IMG/VR virus record: IMGVR_UViG_3300034374_004273
Coordinates: 1 to 40,668 of that record
Origin: a virus
Strand: one strand, 5' to 3'
Length of the DNA: 40,668 nucleotides
In this document: positions 40,506-40,668 of the stretch, one piece after another
Layout of the letters: the number at the start of each line of letters is the position of its first letter
Numbering within the stretch: position 1 is the first letter of the stretch
Notes under the pieces: generated by a model
What the model was told of the DNA's origin: nothing
Seen by the model: the letters and a program-made list of their open reading frames with translations, nothing else
Databases searched by the model: none
Made by a program: the position numbers and the translations under genes

Positions 40506-40668
40506 CTATTGACCCATTGTTTTAGCACCGGCTTCTGGCACCGATGTAGCCCAAATAGATATTGATTGTTTTGGTTGCCAAGGCTCATTGCAATTAGTGC
40601 AGGTTCCTGTAGCTTCCTCATGTTCACTAACGGGATCAGCACAGTTACTACAAACAATTTCTATTTCA
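40506..40668 (-). CDS. Zinc-ribbon protein, C-terminal fragment (cut by window edge)
   Basis: Last 53 residues visible. VCSNCADP and GTCTNCNEPW carry two CxxC pairs 15-20 residues apart, forming a probable zinc ribbon; the tail ISIWATSVPEAGAKTMGQ follows. The gene continues beyond position 40668. Adjacent to the lysis genes; its role is unknown. Confidence 0.65.
   Translation of the reverse strand, partial: EIEIVCSNCADPVSEHEEATGTCTNCNEPWQPKQSISIWATSVPEAGAKTMGQ

Noticed and set aside
1-40668. Lysogeny module (integrase, excisionase, attachment site)
   Set aside because: No recombinase motifs or att-like duplications seen; one small HTH and one RHH protein are not sufficient. It could lie outside the window.
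1-40668. tRNA genes
   Set aside because: I looked in the gaps over 100 bases and saw no convincing cloverleaf or T-arm consensus; a dedicated scan was not possible.
1-40668. Phage-encoded RNA polymerase driving the 29-bp elements
   Set aside because: No gene of suitable size or motifs is present in the window, so host polymerase is the simpler explanation.

Overview
The window is a piece of a tailed double-stranded DNA bacteriophage genome. It carries large and small terminase, a portal fragment, a podovirus-type run of internal virion (ejection) proteins, a holin/endolysin cassette and a complete replication module. I see no ribosomal RNA, integrase, phage RNA polymerase or bacterial housekeeping gene. 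Base composition looks A+T-rich and genes are tightly packed, mostly with ATGA or TAATG overlaps. The host is probably a Gram-negative proteobacterium. The main clue is a 23-codon pqqA gene, whose peptide is the precursor of the redox cofactor PQQ and which points to a host that makes PQQ (many aquatic methylotrophs and gammaproteobacteria do). Host identity is inference only.

Layout. Positions 1-2840 (minus strand): portal (cut by the window edge), TerL, TerS, with a sigma70-type promoter at 2883-2911. Positions 2944-3249: one small plus-strand gene. Positions 3262-3976 (minus strand): a three-gene accessory operon of an exported 106-aa protein, a 99-aa protein with an HExxH metallopeptidase motif, and PqqA. 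Positions 3977-5664: a control region broken by one 196-aa gene that has its own near-consensus promoter and UUCG-loop terminator. This region holds G-runs, a 25-bp direct repeat, about ten copies of an iteron-like repeat (TAATGTTAGAAAA, both orientations), and three of the four copies of a 29-bp leader element. Positions 5665-24630 (plus strand): early/middle genes. These are small unknown proteins, a MoxR ATPase/VWA-metalloprotein/coiled-coil trio, a ribbon-helix-helix protein, a DUF669-like protein, VRR-NUC nuclease, family A DNA polymerase, methyltransferase plus glycosyltransferase, Cas4/RecB-like nuclease, SNF2-type helicase, candidate SSB, HTH protein and primase-helicase, ending at a terminator at 24722. 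Positions 24751-40668 (minus strand): late genes. Read in transcription order they are a zinc-ribbon fragment, a small amphipathic protein, holin, a basic peptide, M15 endolysin, a P22-gp10-like tail protein, a C1q-like fibre protein, and internal virion proteins ending in a 2264-aa giant.

The two minus-strand blocks would join into one late block if the genome is circular or circularly permuted. Major capsid, scaffold and tail-tube genes are absent, so part of the late block lies outside this window. Replication should run on the encoded primase-helicase, PolA, SSB-like protein, helicase and nucleases. Without an encoded RNA polymerase the phage must use host sigma70 promoters, several of which are visible. 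Three of these share a GTAWTAC core between the -35 and -10 boxes, suggesting a common regulator.

The most notable discovery candidate is the phage-borne pqqA with its metallopeptidase-like neighbour. Next are the iteron-rich control region with its promoter and leader repeats, and the MoxR-VWA trio.
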